Below are positions 7,737 to 16,232 of a stretch of DNA of 48,368 bases, piece by piece. The translations under genes were made by a program, and so were the position numbers. The notes beneath the pieces were generated by a model. The model did no database searches. It had not been told where the DNA came from and was given only the letters and a program-made list of their open reading frames with translations. The stretch covers positions 14,689 through 63,056 of the forward strand of contig NZ_QFRK01000039.1 of assembly GCF_003143855.1 (NCBI RefSeq), read 5' to 3'. This DNA is from Streptomyces sp. NWU339. GTDB taxonomy: Bacteria > Actinomycetota > Actinomycetes > Streptomycetales > Streptomycetaceae. Within the stretch, counting starts at the first letter, position 1. Each line of letters opens with the position of its first letter.

Positions 7737-9107
7737 ATGCGATACGCGCCGCCCGGCCTCTGCGTGAACGACTTCGACCTCCTGCGCCACGCGGACGGCA
7801 CCTACACCGTGCTGCACCTGCAGGGCCCGTGGACAGCCGAGTTCGACCACCTGCGCATGGAGACCTCCTACGGCCGGGCCACCTCCGCCGACCTGGTCCA
7901 CTGGGAGCCGCAGGGCACCGCCTTCGGCAACGGCCTGCCGGGTCGCTTCGACCAGCAGGCGGTGTGGACCATGCACGCCTTCCCGCACGGCATCGGCATG
8001 GCGATGCTCTACACCGCTGTCTCCGGCCTCACCCCGGACGGCTGGCCGCTGCAGTCGGTCGGCCTGGCGTACTCCGAGCGCACCGACGGCACCGGCTGGC
8101 GCCGCCATGGCACGGGGCCGGTCGCCGAGGCCGACCCGCGCTGGTACCGCACGGGCGAACGCATGGGCTGGCGCGACCCCTTCGTCGTGCGCGACGACGA
8201 GTCCGACGGCTGGGTCATGGTCCTCTGTGCCGCCGACGCCTCGTTGCCCGTCGACGTCAGCGGCTGCGTGGCCTGGGCGACCTCCGACGACCTGGAGCAC
8301 TGGACCGTCCACCCGCCGCTCGTCGCCCCCGGCGACGTCGACGAGTTGGAGTGCCCCGTCCTCGAACGCCTCGACGACGGCAGCTGGCTGCTGCTCGGCT
8401 CCATCGGCGCCACTCGGGGCTTCGAGGCGTGGACCGCGCCCCGCCTCCGCGGCCCGTGGGCCCGTCACGGCCCGCTCGGGCCGACGGGCGCGTACGCCCC
8501 GCGTGTCGTCGCAGCCCCCGACGGCTCCCGCGTCGTGCTGCACACCACCCCGCGCCGCGTCGGCCTCACCGACACCGGCGACCCATGCCGCGGCATGCTC
8601 GCCCAGCCCAAGTCCCTGGTCGTGTCCGCGGATTCGGGGCCCCGCCTGGAATGGTGGCCGGGCCTGGAGACCTGGCTCGGCGAGGAGACGTACGATGCCC
8701 CCCTGCACGCGGTCGGCCACGTCGACGTCGGCGGCCGCATCGAGGTCGTTCTGCGTGCCGAAGCTCCGGGCAATGACCGTGCCGCCCTCGCCGTGGCCTG
8801 CGACGGCAAGCACCTCCGGGTCACCGGGTCCGGCGGAAGGGTGCTGGCGCAGACCGTTCTGTCGAGTCTCCCCGGCGCGTTGCGCATCCTCACGGTCGGC
8901 GAGTACATCGAGGTCTACGCCGACGACGCCTTCGCGCTGACCGCTCTGTGCTATTCCGGTCGGCCTGTCCCCTGGACGGCGGTCACCGGCAACGGTGCCA
9001 GTCCGGTCCCTGTCCGCCCGATCCGCCTGCCCGACCCGTGCCGGGACGACGCCTCGGCCGTGTGGCCCGGTCCGACGGCAACGACCGCGGCCGCCGGCCT
9101 ACGGTGA
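7737..9107 (+). CDS. Glycoside hydrolase family 32-type enzyme (fructosidase-like)
   Basis: All three GH32 carboxylate motifs are present: N11-D12 (nucleophile, in VNDFDLLRH rather than the usual NDPNG), R146-D147-P (GWRDPFV, transition-state stabiliser) and E205-C206 (ELECPVLERL, acid/base). The C-terminal beta-sandwich signature LRILTVGEYIEVYADD also fits GH32. The ATG at 7737 is chosen because AGGA lies eight bases upstream and the protein begins just before the first motif; a TTG at 7704 is an alternative. There is no signal peptide, so it should hydrolyse imported fructosides (sucrose-like or fructo-oligosaccharides) in the cytoplasm, matching the divergent ABC importer and shared operator. 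Confidence 0.82.
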   Translation: MRYAPPGLCVNDFDLLRHADGTYTVLHLQGPWTAEFDHLRMETSYGRATSADLVHWEPQGTAFGNGLPGRFDQQAVWTMHAFPHGIGMAMLYTAVSGLTPDGWPLQSVGLAYSERTDGTGWRRHGTGPVAEADPRWYRTGERMGWRDPFVVRDDESDGWVMVLCAADASLPVDVSGCVAWATSDDLEHWTVHPPLVAPGDVDELECPVLERLDDGSWLLLGSIGATRGFEAWTAPRLRGPWARHGPLGPTGAYAPRVVAAPDGSRVVLHTTPRRVGLTDTGDPCRGMLAQPKSLVVSADSGPRLEWWPGLETWLGEETYDAPLHAVGHVDVGGRIEVVLRAEAPGNDRAALAVACDGKHLRVTGSGGRVLAQTVLSSLPGALRILTVGEYIEVYADDAFALTALCYSGRPVPWTAVTGNGASPVPVRPIRLPDPCRDDASAVWPGPTATTAAAGLR

Positions 9108-9410
9108 AACCGGGGGGCGGAGGGTGCGGGATACCTCGTTGCCTGGGCTGCGGTGAACGCGGCGCTGCTGCCACGTGTGGGTCTCCTGGTCCGGGCGGTG
9201 GCTCCCTGCAGCGCCGCACTGGTGACCATGGCGGCCACCGCCTGCGTCACGGGGCCGCGGGCGGCGCGGGGCGGGGTGCTGTTCCTGGGCTCCGACCTGC
9301 TGGTCGGGCTCGGCGCGGCCGGGGCGGAGTGCGCCGGCCGTCAGGTCCTGGTGACGGCCACCTACGTGGTCGCTCAGTTCCTCCTCGTCGACGCGTGCGC
9401 TCGCGCCCCT
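9108..9410 (+). pseudogene. Lysoplasmalogenase (YhhN family) C-terminal fragment
   Basis: Directly after the GH32 stop, an open frame without a credible start encodes GYLVAWAAVNAALLPRVG, GPRAARGGVLFLGSDLLVG and GRQVLVTATYVVAQFLLVD. The run of small hydrophobic segments with GxxLFxxSDLLxG and a final TYxxAQxLLV resembles the last three membrane helices of YhhN/TMEM86-type proteins. The N-terminal two thirds are missing and the C-terminal extension past about 9410 looks non-homologous. Assignment rests on pattern memory only. Confidence 0.45.
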
Positions 9411-9518
9411 GCGGCGCAGGGGACGGCGCGCCCCGCCAGACGGAGTCCTCGAACGTCTGACGGTTCGTTGAGAAAGTCAGCATCGAGTCAGTGTGAGTCC
9501 TGAAACACCAGGAGACAG

Positions 9519-9547
9519 CTGACCGCACGTGCGAATCGTTGTAATCT
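9519..9547 (+). promoter_or_regulatory. Promoter of the orphan panD-like leader (copy A)
   Basis: CTGACC at 9519-9524 and TAATCT at 9542-9547 are separated by exactly 17 bp, a good housekeeping-type promoter. When the downstream leaders are aligned, this -10 box lines up with TAGAGT upstream of the real panD gene. Confidence 0.5.
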
Positions 9548-9564
9548 CCAGAAGGTGCCTTTGA

Positions 9565-9641
9565 CCTGCAAGAAGCAGGCAGAGAGCAGAAAAACCGGGA
9601 GCATCTTCATGTTTCGTACAGTATTCAAGTCCAAGATCTAG
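9565..9641 (+). pseudogene. Orphan copy of the panD leader and first ten codons
   Basis: After TTGACCTGC, a hairpin (CCTGC-AAGAA-GCAGG, 9565-9579) and GGCAGAGAGC comes ATG at 9609 encoding MFRTVFKSKI and then TAG at 9639. Aspartate decarboxylase begins ML-RT-x-FKSKI-HR, and the real panD at 20613 begins MLRTLIKSKIHR behind the same leader block. Similarity stops at the TAG, so this is either a truncated duplication or a short leader peptide that borrowed the panD start. GGGAG lies upstream of the ATG, so it could be translated. Confidence 0.7.
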
Positions 9642-9792
9642 CGTTTGGGTGTTTCCGCAGGTCAGAGCCCTGATCGCCGCCTCCAGGTCAGCAAACGGTC
9701 AGCATCGGGTCGGACGGTGTCCGGCTTGCTGACCTGCACTCGTGGCAGGGGACTGCTGCGCTGCCCGGCGCCCTGCTCCGAAGGCTTGATGT

Positions 9793-10032
9793 GTGGCTCG
9801 ACAGCTCGCCCACGGGATGGGGGTGTTCTCCAAGGAGTGGGGGTTGTTCCAGACCAGCAAGGACACCGCCCGCGGTGCCGGTGGCAAGTTCCGAAAGGCC
9901 GTCGAGGCCCGCAAGGCCGCCCTCGTGCGTCGCAACGGCCGAGAGCCGTTGCCCCGTCAGCGAATCTCCTGTCCACGGGATCGACGACCCTCGGCCCGGC
10001 CCGGCCCGAAACCCGTCCTGTGCCCCCACTGA
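9793..10032 (+). CDS. Possible small hypothetical protein
   Basis: A GTG-initiated frame of 79 codons begins MARQLAHGMGVFSKEWGLFQ and includes GGKFRKAVEARKAALVRR, a basic helical stretch with plausible coding bias. The last 25 residues become Pro/Arg-rich and look non-coding. No ribosome binding site of quality is seen and no family is recognised. It may be the fragment of a longer lost gene; treat it as tentative. Confidence 0.25.
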   Translation: MARQLAHGMGVFSKEWGLFQTSKDTARGAGGKFRKAVEARKAALVRRNGREPLPRQRISCPRDRRPSARPGPKPVLCPH

Positions 10033-10158
10033 GAAGCAAACGCCCACGGCCGCGAGTGGGACACCCGTCGAAACAGAGCAGGATGATGTTGCCGGTGCCC
10101 CGCACTGCGCCCGGCATGACAAGCTGTGCTGGCCCACCCCCGAACCCAGGAGATCACC

Positions 10159-10401
10159 ATGACCGCAGAGCCCGTATCCACGGAAGGTTCGGAGCCGGCT
10201 GCCCCCGAGACGTCCCCTCTGGCGCCGGACAGCGACGGCAACTACGACCTCAAGCGCAAGTTCCGTGAAGCCCTGGCGCGCAAGCGCGGTGCGCAGGCGG
10301 CCGCGGCCGATGGTGCCGCCAACCCGAATGCGTCGAAGGTGCGTGCGGCGCACGGCCCGGCTGCGAGCCAGCGGTCGTTCAGGCGTAAGAGCGGCGGCTG
10401 A
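10159..10401 (+). CDS. DUF5302-type small protein
   Basis: An 80-residue protein. The ATG at 10159 is preceded by AGGAGA at the right distance; an upstream in-frame start would add an unlikely N-terminus. The first 30 residues are acidic and probably disordered, followed by the core NYDLKRKFREALARKRGAQ and a basic tail ending GPAASQRSFRRKSGG, a pattern I associate with the DUF5302 family of actinobacteria. Function is unknown. It is monocistronic, with a strong hairpin about 75 bp downstream. Confidence 0.8.
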   Translation: MTAEPVSTEGSEPAAPETSPLAPDSDGNYDLKRKFREALARKRGAQAAAADGAANPNASKVRAAHGPAASQRSFRRKSGG

Positions 10402-10838
10402 GTCGATCAGTCCCGCGGTCCGGCCGCTTTACCGGCACTCTGCGCGCTGTCCGTTCGCGCGCCCGGTGCCGTGGCCCGCAACGTGCGCATGCCCGTGTGC
10501 GCGTTGCGGGCGAGGCGTAGCCGGCGGTCTGGCCTGTGGGAGGGCCCGACCGAGGCCGGCGCGGGTCGGTGGCGCCGCCGCCCCGGCATTCCCGGCCAGG
10601 ACGTCCGGCCGCCGACGTCGCACGGTGGTCAGGACGTGGCTGACGGCCCGGTGCGACGCCGACGCGTCTGGCCGGCGCCCGGCCGGCGTCATCACCGGAG
10701 CCGTCCGGATCACTGACGCAGTCCTGGAAGGCGACCGCCAGTTCCTCCCCCCCGGCGATGTTTCCAGGGTCCCCTGCATCACCGAGGGCGACGGCGAACC
10801 CCCGGCGCACTGGCGCACCGACGACGCCACCGCCGCAC
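10402..10838. other. Intergenic region between converging genes
   Basis: No convincing gene was found between the DUF5302 gene and the end of the aminopeptidase gene. The main feature is the strong hairpin at 10474-10511. The rest is GC-rich with only antisense-like open frames. Confidence 0.5.
10474..10511. terminator. Strong hairpin, probable bidirectional terminator
   Basis: GCCCGCAACGTGCGCA pairs with TGTGCGCGTTGCGGGC across a six-base loop, with only wobble-type mismatches in a 16-bp stem. It sits between two convergent genes. No T-tract follows, which is usual for Streptomyces terminators. Confidence 0.55.
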
Positions 10839-12260
10839 TCAGCCGGAGAAGCGCGCCATCCACGCCTCGACCTCGTCCGCGGCGCGTGGCAGGGCCGCCG
10901 ACAGGTTCTCGTGGCCGTCGTCGGTGACCACCAGGTCGTCCTCGATCCGGACGCCGATGCCGCGCCACTCCTCGGGCACCGTCAGGCCGTCCGCCTGGAA
11001 ATACAAGCCCGGCTCGACGGTCAGGCACATGCCCGGCTCCAGCACACCGTCGACGTAGTCCTCCGTGCGGGCCTGCGCACAGTCGTGGACGTCCAGGCCC
11101 AGCATGTGACCGGTGCCGGCCATGGTGAAGCGGCGCTGCAGGCCGAGCTCGTACGCGCGGTCGACGGGACCCTCGATGAAACCCCACTCGACCAGCCGTG
11201 CCGTCAGGTGGCGCTGGGCCGCCTCGTGGAAGTCGCGGTACTGGGCGCCCGGCTTGACCGCCGCCATGCCGGCCTCCTGGGCCTCGTACACCGCGTCGTA
11301 GATCTCGCGCTGCAGGGGCGTGAAGGTGCCGCTGATCGGAAGCGTGCGGGTGACGTCGGCGGTGTAGAGGGAGTGCGTCTCCACGCCCGCGTCGAGCAGC
11401 AGCAGGTCCCCCGGGCGCACCGGGCCGTCGTTGTCCGTCCAGTGCATGATCGTGGCGTGCTCGCCGGCGGCGCAGATCGAGCCGTAGCCCACGGCGTTGC
11501 CCTCGAGGCGTGCCCGGCGGAAGAAGGTGCCCTCGATCCACCGTTCCGACGAGGCGATTGCCCGGGAGAGCTCCCCGACGACGTCGGTGAAGCCGCGCAC
11601 GGTGGAGTCCACGGCCTTGCGCAGTTCCCCGAGCTCCCAGGCGTCCTTGACGAGGCGGAGATCGCTGAGCGCCTCTTCCAGCTCGGCGTCACGCTCCGCG
11701 TCGGTGGTGACGGCGGCCTCGAGGGAGGGGTCGATCCCGCGGACGATCCGCGTCGGCGCTCCGGAGGCGGCGGCCAGGTCGGCAGCCGCGGTGCGCACGT
11801 CGCGGCACGGCAGGCCGAGCACACGCTCCGATTCGGCGAGTGAGCGGCGCCGGCCCGTCCACAGCTCCGCGTGGGCACCCGTCCAGAACTCGTCGTCGTT
11901 CCTGCTGTCCCGTGGCAGCTGGTAGCAGTAGGCGTCGTGGCCGCCGTCCGCGCGGGGTTCGAGGACGAGCGCGCCGTCCCGGACCTGGTCGCCGGCCATG
12001 TGCACGTAGCCCGAGTACGGCCGGAAGGGGTAGGTGTCGTCGTTCGAGCGGACCTTGAGGTTCCCCGAGGGGATCACGAGGCGTTCGCCGGGGAACCGCG
12101 CGGAGAGCGCGGCGCGGCGGCGGGCCGCGTGCGGGGCCTGCTCGGCGAGCTGGAGGTCGTGCCGTTCGGTGTCCGCCCAACCCGTCCGCATCAGAGCGGA
12201 CAGCTCTGCGGAGATCTCCGGGTAGAGGCCGTTCTTCCGGCGCTTCGCCACGTCGTGCAC
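10839..12260 (-). CDS. pepP: Xaa-Pro aminopeptidase (M24B), PepP paralogue
   Basis: The 473-residue protein has an N-terminal aminopeptidase-P domain (FPGERLVIPSGNLKVRSNDD) and a C-terminal pita-bread catalytic domain with all five metal ligands: Asp in LLLDAGVE, Asp in YTADVTRTLP, His in GTGHMLGLDVHD, Glu in TVEPGLY and Glu in VRIEDDLV. It removes the N-terminal residue from peptides with proline second, using two metal ions in the cytoplasm. The GTG at 12260 has GGAAAAAG upstream; a GTG three codons later with AAAGG is an alternative start. It diverges from a LuxR-type regulator gene 226 bp away, a possible controller. Confidence 0.92.
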   Translation of the reverse strand: MHDVAKRRKNGLYPEISAELSALMRTGWADTERHDLQLAEQAPHAARRRAALSARFPGERLVIPSGNLKVRSNDDTYPFRPYSGYVHMAGDQVRDGALVLEPRADGGHDAYCYQLPRDSRNDDEFWTGAHAELWTGRRRSLAESERVLGLPCRDVRTAAADLAAASGAPTRIVRGIDPSLEAAVTTDAERDAELEEALSDLRLVKDAWELGELRKAVDSTVRGFTDVVGELSRAIASSERWIEGTFFRRARLEGNAVGYGSICAAGEHATIMHWTDNDGPVRPGDLLLLDAGVETHSLYTADVTRTLPISGTFTPLQREIYDAVYEAQEAGMAAVKPGAQYRDFHEAAQRHLTARLVEWGFIEGPVDRAYELGLQRRFTMAGTGHMLGLDVHDCAQARTEDYVDGVLEPGMCLTVEPGLYFQADGLTVPEEWRGIGVRIEDDLVVTDDGHENLSAALPRAADEVEAWMARFSG

Positions 12261-12486
12261 CTTTTTCCGTTGGGCTTACATGTGCTTCCGAGGAAGCCCA
12301 TGTCTCGGCGGCGAGGGCCGGCAAGCACACCGTCCGGGCAGGGGCCCCCGCCCGGTGGGGTTCCGGGCTCCCTCGCTGCCGCCGGTTGGCGGCGGCTCCC
12401 GGACGGTACCGCCTCGCGGCGGACCCTGGGGCCGAACAGTGCCAGTGGCACAGATCGGCCACGGGTCCAGGCGGAATGCGTCGATA

Positions 12487-13479
12487 ATGTGTCCCGTGGC
12501 GAACACGGAACTCGGCGAGGCCCTCCGGCGGCTGGGGCTCGATCACACGGCGTGCCGGGTCTACCTGGCCCTGCTGGAGCTGGCTCCCGCTCCGCTGAGC
12601 GCGATCGGCGCGGCGGCCGGGCTGGGCGGGACCGATCTCGCCGCGGCGTACGGAGAACTGGCCGACGCCGGTCTGGCCAGTACCGCAGCCGAGGACGGGG
12701 ACACGGCGGCCCCGGTGCCGCCCGCCGCGGGCCTGGAAATCCTCGCCCGGCACCGGGCGGCCGAGCTCGAGGAGTCGCGCATCGCCGTCACCGGCGCGTT
12801 CGAGTCGTTCCGGCGCCAGCGGCTCGCCGCGTACAACGACAACCTCGTCGAGGTCGTCACCGGCGAAGCCATCGGTCCGAGGATGCGCCATGCGTGGGCC
12901 AGCGCCCGCGAGCAGATCCGGCAGTTCGAGTCCCCGCCCTACGCCCCTCTGGCCGGCGCCACCGACGACGCCCTGGCGACGCTGGCCCGCGGGGTGACGC
13001 AACGCGTCGTCTACTCAAGGGAGTCACTGGAGCACCCCGGCCACCTGAAGGACGTCATCGAACCCTGCATCGAGGCGGGCGAGCGGGCCAGGGTGCTGCC
13101 GTCGGTGCCGGTCAAGCTCTTGATCATCGATGAGGCGTACGCACTGGTGTCATTGTCGATCAAGGAAGCGGACGTGCACAACACCATGCTGGTGGTGCAG
13201 CCGTGTGGCCTGCTCTCCGCCCTGGTGGCCCTGTTCGAGCAGGCATGGCACAACGCCCTCCCCATCCACGGCCACGCCACCGGCCCCGCCGGCCTCCCAC
13301 CCGCCGACCGTCGCCTGCTGCGTCTCCTCGCCGGCGGCGCGACCGACGACGTCATCGCCCGCGAACTGGGCATCAGCCGCCGTACGCTGTTCCGCCGCCT
13401 CCAGATCCTGATGGCCCGTCTTGGTGCCGCGAACCGCTTCCAGATGGCCCTGCAGGCACAGCGCTCCGGCTGGCTGTGA
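12487..13479 (+). CDS. LuxR-type regulator with TrmB-like N-terminal winged helix
   Basis: A 330-residue regulator. The N-terminus (GEALRRLGLDHTACRVYLAL) is a TrmB-like winged-helix segment, the middle has no recognised enzyme motif, and the C-terminal 65 residues form a LuxR helix-turn-helix (LPPADRRLLRLLAGGATDDV, ELGISRRTLFRRLQILMARLGA). Here RTLFRRLQ replaces the usual RTVxxHLx recognition helix, typical of the Streptomyces TrmB/LuxR hybrids. The ATG at 12487 was chosen because upstream codons look non-coding; GTG at 12496 is possible. It may regulate the divergent aminopeptidase. The ligand is unknown. Confidence 0.8.
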   Translation: MCPVANTELGEALRRLGLDHTACRVYLALLELAPAPLSAIGAAAGLGGTDLAAAYGELADAGLASTAAEDGDTAAPVPPAAGLEILARHRAAELEESRIAVTGAFESFRRQRLAAYNDNLVEVVTGEAIGPRMRHAWASAREQIRQFESPPYAPLAGATDDALATLARGVTQRVVYSRESLEHPGHLKDVIEPCIEAGERARVLPSVPVKLLIIDEAYALVSLSIKEADVHNTMLVVQPCGLLSALVALFEQAWHNALPIHGHATGPAGLPPADRRLLRLLAGGATDDVIARELGISRRTLFRRLQILMARLGAANRFQMALQAQRSGWL

Positions 13480-13849
13480 CCAGGTGCCCAGGAGCCCCCT
13501 GCGACGGCTTCGCCCGGCTTCAGCGGAGAACGGTTCGTTGTGGCCCCCACGCGATCGTCACCAGGCCTCGAGAGTTCGTCATCGGCGGCGAACAGGCCGA
13601 CGCTGACACCAGGGGACGAGACGGCCCGGCGGCGAGCATGTCGCCGAGATCCTGGAGGCGATCCGGCTCTTCCCCAAGCCCCGGAGTTCGCGGCCTTCTA
13701 CCCATCGGCCGAGCAGCTCTGCGAGGGGCCGGCGAAGTGCTGGATCACGCACCTGCACCAGCTGGGGGTGGTGCTCTTTCATCGCGGCCAGGTCGCCGCC
13801 CAGCCGCGCAAGCTGATGCCGTCGGAAGCCGCCCCTGGCGTCGCCGCCC

Positions 13850-14739
13850 CGAATGCTGGCCGTCGCGGAGAAGTGGCTTGCGGCCCGCAGGCTGACCGAC
13901 GCGCCCTCGACGGTGGACGAACTGGAACTCGCGGTGCGGGTTTTCGGGCAGTGGCTCGGCGAGCACCACCCCGGCATCACCACCTTCGCCGACGTCACTC
14001 GCGAGCACTGCCTGGACTGGATCAGCCACATCGCCGAGGCGCCGACGCAGAGGACGGGCAAGCCGCTGGGCGTCATGTCGCGGATCCAGCGGATCTCCGG
14101 GCTGTCGCAGTTCTTCCGCGACACCGCGCTCTTGGCAGTACGACGACGTGCCCGGCCACACCCTCATCGGTGCCGGCGACGCACCGAAGTACCCGCAGAA
14201 GGTGCCGCGGTTCATCCCCGAGCAGGACCTCGACCGGCTGATGCCCGCCATCGACGCGATCGCCTGCCCGTTCCAACGGGCCGCCCTGCTGGCCGCCCGC
14301 TGGTCCGGAGCCCGCCGCAGCGAGATCCAGCGCCTTCCGCTGGACTGCCTGGACCGCTGTCCCGACGACACCCCGCGGCTCCGCCTGTCCGGCCGCCGAC
14401 GAACTGCGCAACGGCACGCTGCCGGACGCGTCGGTCGACTGCCTCAAGACCAACTTCTTCAAGACCGAACTCGGCCGCCGCCTCCGGCTCCCCGCCGAAG
14501 GCCCCTGCGAGTGCGACCTCTACCTGACCTGCGCGAAGTTCGTTATGACGCCGGAGTACGCGCCGTGGCTCCGCGCTCGAAGGGAAGTTGAACTGACCCT
14601 CGCCCGCGACGCGGCCGAACGCGGCTGGGACCGCGAGGCCGAACGCCATCGCTGCACCAGCGAACGCATCGACAGACTCCTGGCCGACCTCGGCCAACCC
14701 GCCCACGGCGCAGCGGAGGCCGACGAGTCCAGTGCTTGA
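13850..14739 (+). pseudogene. Tyrosine recombinase (phage/ICE-type integrase) remnant
   Basis: Three frames must be joined. The first encodes the SAM-like N-terminal domain (AVAEKWLAARRLTDAPSTVD; FADVTREHCLDWISHIAEAP). After a one-base insertion near 14132 comes DAPKYPQKVPRFIPEQDLDR and the catalytic Arg I region, AARWSGARRSEIQRLPLDCL. Another break near 14390 leads into CLKTNFFKTELGRRLRLP and the Cys-containing tail CECDLYLTCAKFVMTPEYAP. The segment that should hold the His-x-x-Arg and the Tyr nucleophile is deleted, so it cannot recombine DNA. Upstream sequence from about 13620 may be a further decayed piece. It marks an old integrated element. Confidence 0.75.
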
Positions 14740-14755
14740 TCACGCCGCCGTGGTG

Positions 14756-15229
14756 CTACCTGAGCGGCCCTCGCTCGTCGACGAACGCAGTGGGCGTCGC
14801 CAAGAACACGTCGTCACTCACTGGACCGTAGGCGATGTTGAAAGTGTCCAGCCAGTACGCCCAGCCTCGGATCCCCAGTGCGCTGCTGAAGCGGTAGTTC
14901 AGCTGCCATCGGACCCATTGACCGGGGGCAAGACGCACGGCCGGAGGCCGTCGCGGCCGAGGGGGTATGGCGAACAGGGGCTGCACGCGGGGAAGGACGC
15001 GCAACCGGCCGTCGGCTTCGCGGAGCTGGACGTCGACCTTGCGCAGGTCTTCCTGGCTGTCATAGGGGGCGAAGCCGTCACGCTCATGCATGCGAACCAC
15101 GTGCGCGACCGAAGGCGGCGCGTGCGGAACGGTGAAGCCGGCCGGGGCCGCGTTCCTGCGAGTGGCAGCCTCTCCTCCCCGGGACTGCTTCGTCCAGGAC
15201 GTCCGTATCCACTGGACGGTAATTTCCAC
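14756..15229 (-). CDS. Hypothetical protein between mobile-element remnants
   Basis: A 157-residue protein starting at GTG with AGGAG at ideal spacing (MEITVQWIRTSWTK). The C-terminal half contains VRLAPGQWVRWQLNYRFSSA and WAYWLDTFNIAYGPVSDD, rich in Trp and Tyr, suggesting a beta-rich fold. No signal peptide or membrane helix. I do not recognise the family. It lies between the integrase and Tn3 remnants, so it is probably cargo of a former mobile element. Confidence 0.6.
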   Translation of the reverse strand: MEITVQWIRTSWTKQSRGGEAATRRNAAPAGFTVPHAPPSVAHVVRMHERDGFAPYDSQEDLRKVDVQLREADGRLRVLPRVQPLFAIPPRPRRPPAVRLAPGQWVRWQLNYRFSSALGIRGWAYWLDTFNIAYGPVSDDVFLATPTAFVDERGPLR

Positions 15230-15381
15230 GGCTCCTGCCCTCGCCGACTCGTCGAGCGTCCCACTCTATGTCTGCTTTTTCTCGCCCAGCCGCGAGCGCC
15301 TCCCGATGACGCCGACACAGCCGGCGGTCCGAACGACACACCCGAAGAAGATCAACTTGAATTGTCCACATAAACTTTGAC

Positions 15382-16137
15382 ATGGCGTTCGGCCCGTGCA
15401 AGATGCTCGGCTTCCGCTTCGCCCCGTGCTTCCGCGACCTGGAGGGCCAGGGGTTCTGGCGGGCCGACCTCCCCGGCGGCGAGGTGGCCGCCGGGTACGG
15501 GCCGCTGGAGGCCATCGCTCGCAACAAGGTCAACCTGAAGCGCATCGAGACGCACTGGCCGGACATGCTCCGGGGCGCCGGATCGCTCACCAACCAGGTC
15601 CGCGCCTACGACCTGCTGCGGATGTTCGGCCGCGAGGGCCACCCCACCCCGCTGGGGCAGGCGTTTGCCGAGTACGGCCGCATCGACAAGACCATGCACC
15701 TGCTCGCCCTGCCCGCCCTGCCCGCCCTGGTCGACCCCGTCGACGACACATACCGCCGTCTGATGAACCGGCAGCTGGCCGTGCAGGAATGCCGCCACCG
15801 CCTCGCCCGCGCGATCTGTCATGGCGGCCGGGGTCGGATCCGTCAGACGTACCGCGACGGTCAGGAGGACCAGCTCGCCGCCCTCGGTCTGGTCCTCAAC
15901 GCCCTGGTCCTGTGGAACCCCCGCTATCCGGACGCCGCCGTGACTCGGCTCCGCGCCGAGGGCCACGACATCGAGGACGAGGATGTCGCCCGGCTCTCCC
16001 CGCTCAAGGACCGGCAGATCAACTTCCTGGGCCGCTACCTGTTCAACATCAAGGCCAGCGGCCCCGGCCAGGGCCTGCGCCCGCTGCGCGACCCGGATGC
16101 GCCCGAGCTGGACGAGGGCGACGGCGCCCTGGACTGA
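15382..16137 (+). pseudogene. Tn3-family transposase, C-terminal 251 residues only
   Basis: The fragment opens inside the Tn3 catalytic domain (FGPCKMLGFRFAPCFRDLEG) and runs to the natural C-terminus, with the hallmark YRDGQEDQLAALGLVLNALV, carrying the last catalytic Glu, and DEDVARLSPLKDRQINFLGR. A full enzyme is about 1000 residues, so the DNA-binding domains and both catalytic Asp residues are missing. The apparent ATG start is accidental. No 38-bp Tn3 terminal repeat was seen nearby. It is a dead remnant. Confidence 0.85.
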
Positions 16138-16232
16138 TCGGTCAGGAGTCGGCCAAGGCGCTGATCAGCTTGCGGGCTACCGCCTTCGCAAGCCGCATCA
16201 CGGCCGGCGCGGGCTGCTGCCCTGAGCCGTGC

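Noticed and set aside
1..9107. Streptothricin biosynthesis cluster around the acetyltransferase gene
   Set aside because: No NRPS, lysine aminomutase or carbamoyltransferase genes are present; the neighbours are remnants and a sugar locus.
16138..16232. Terminal repeat of the Tn3 element
   Set aside because: No sequence resembling the 38-bp Tn3 ends was found after the transposase fragment.
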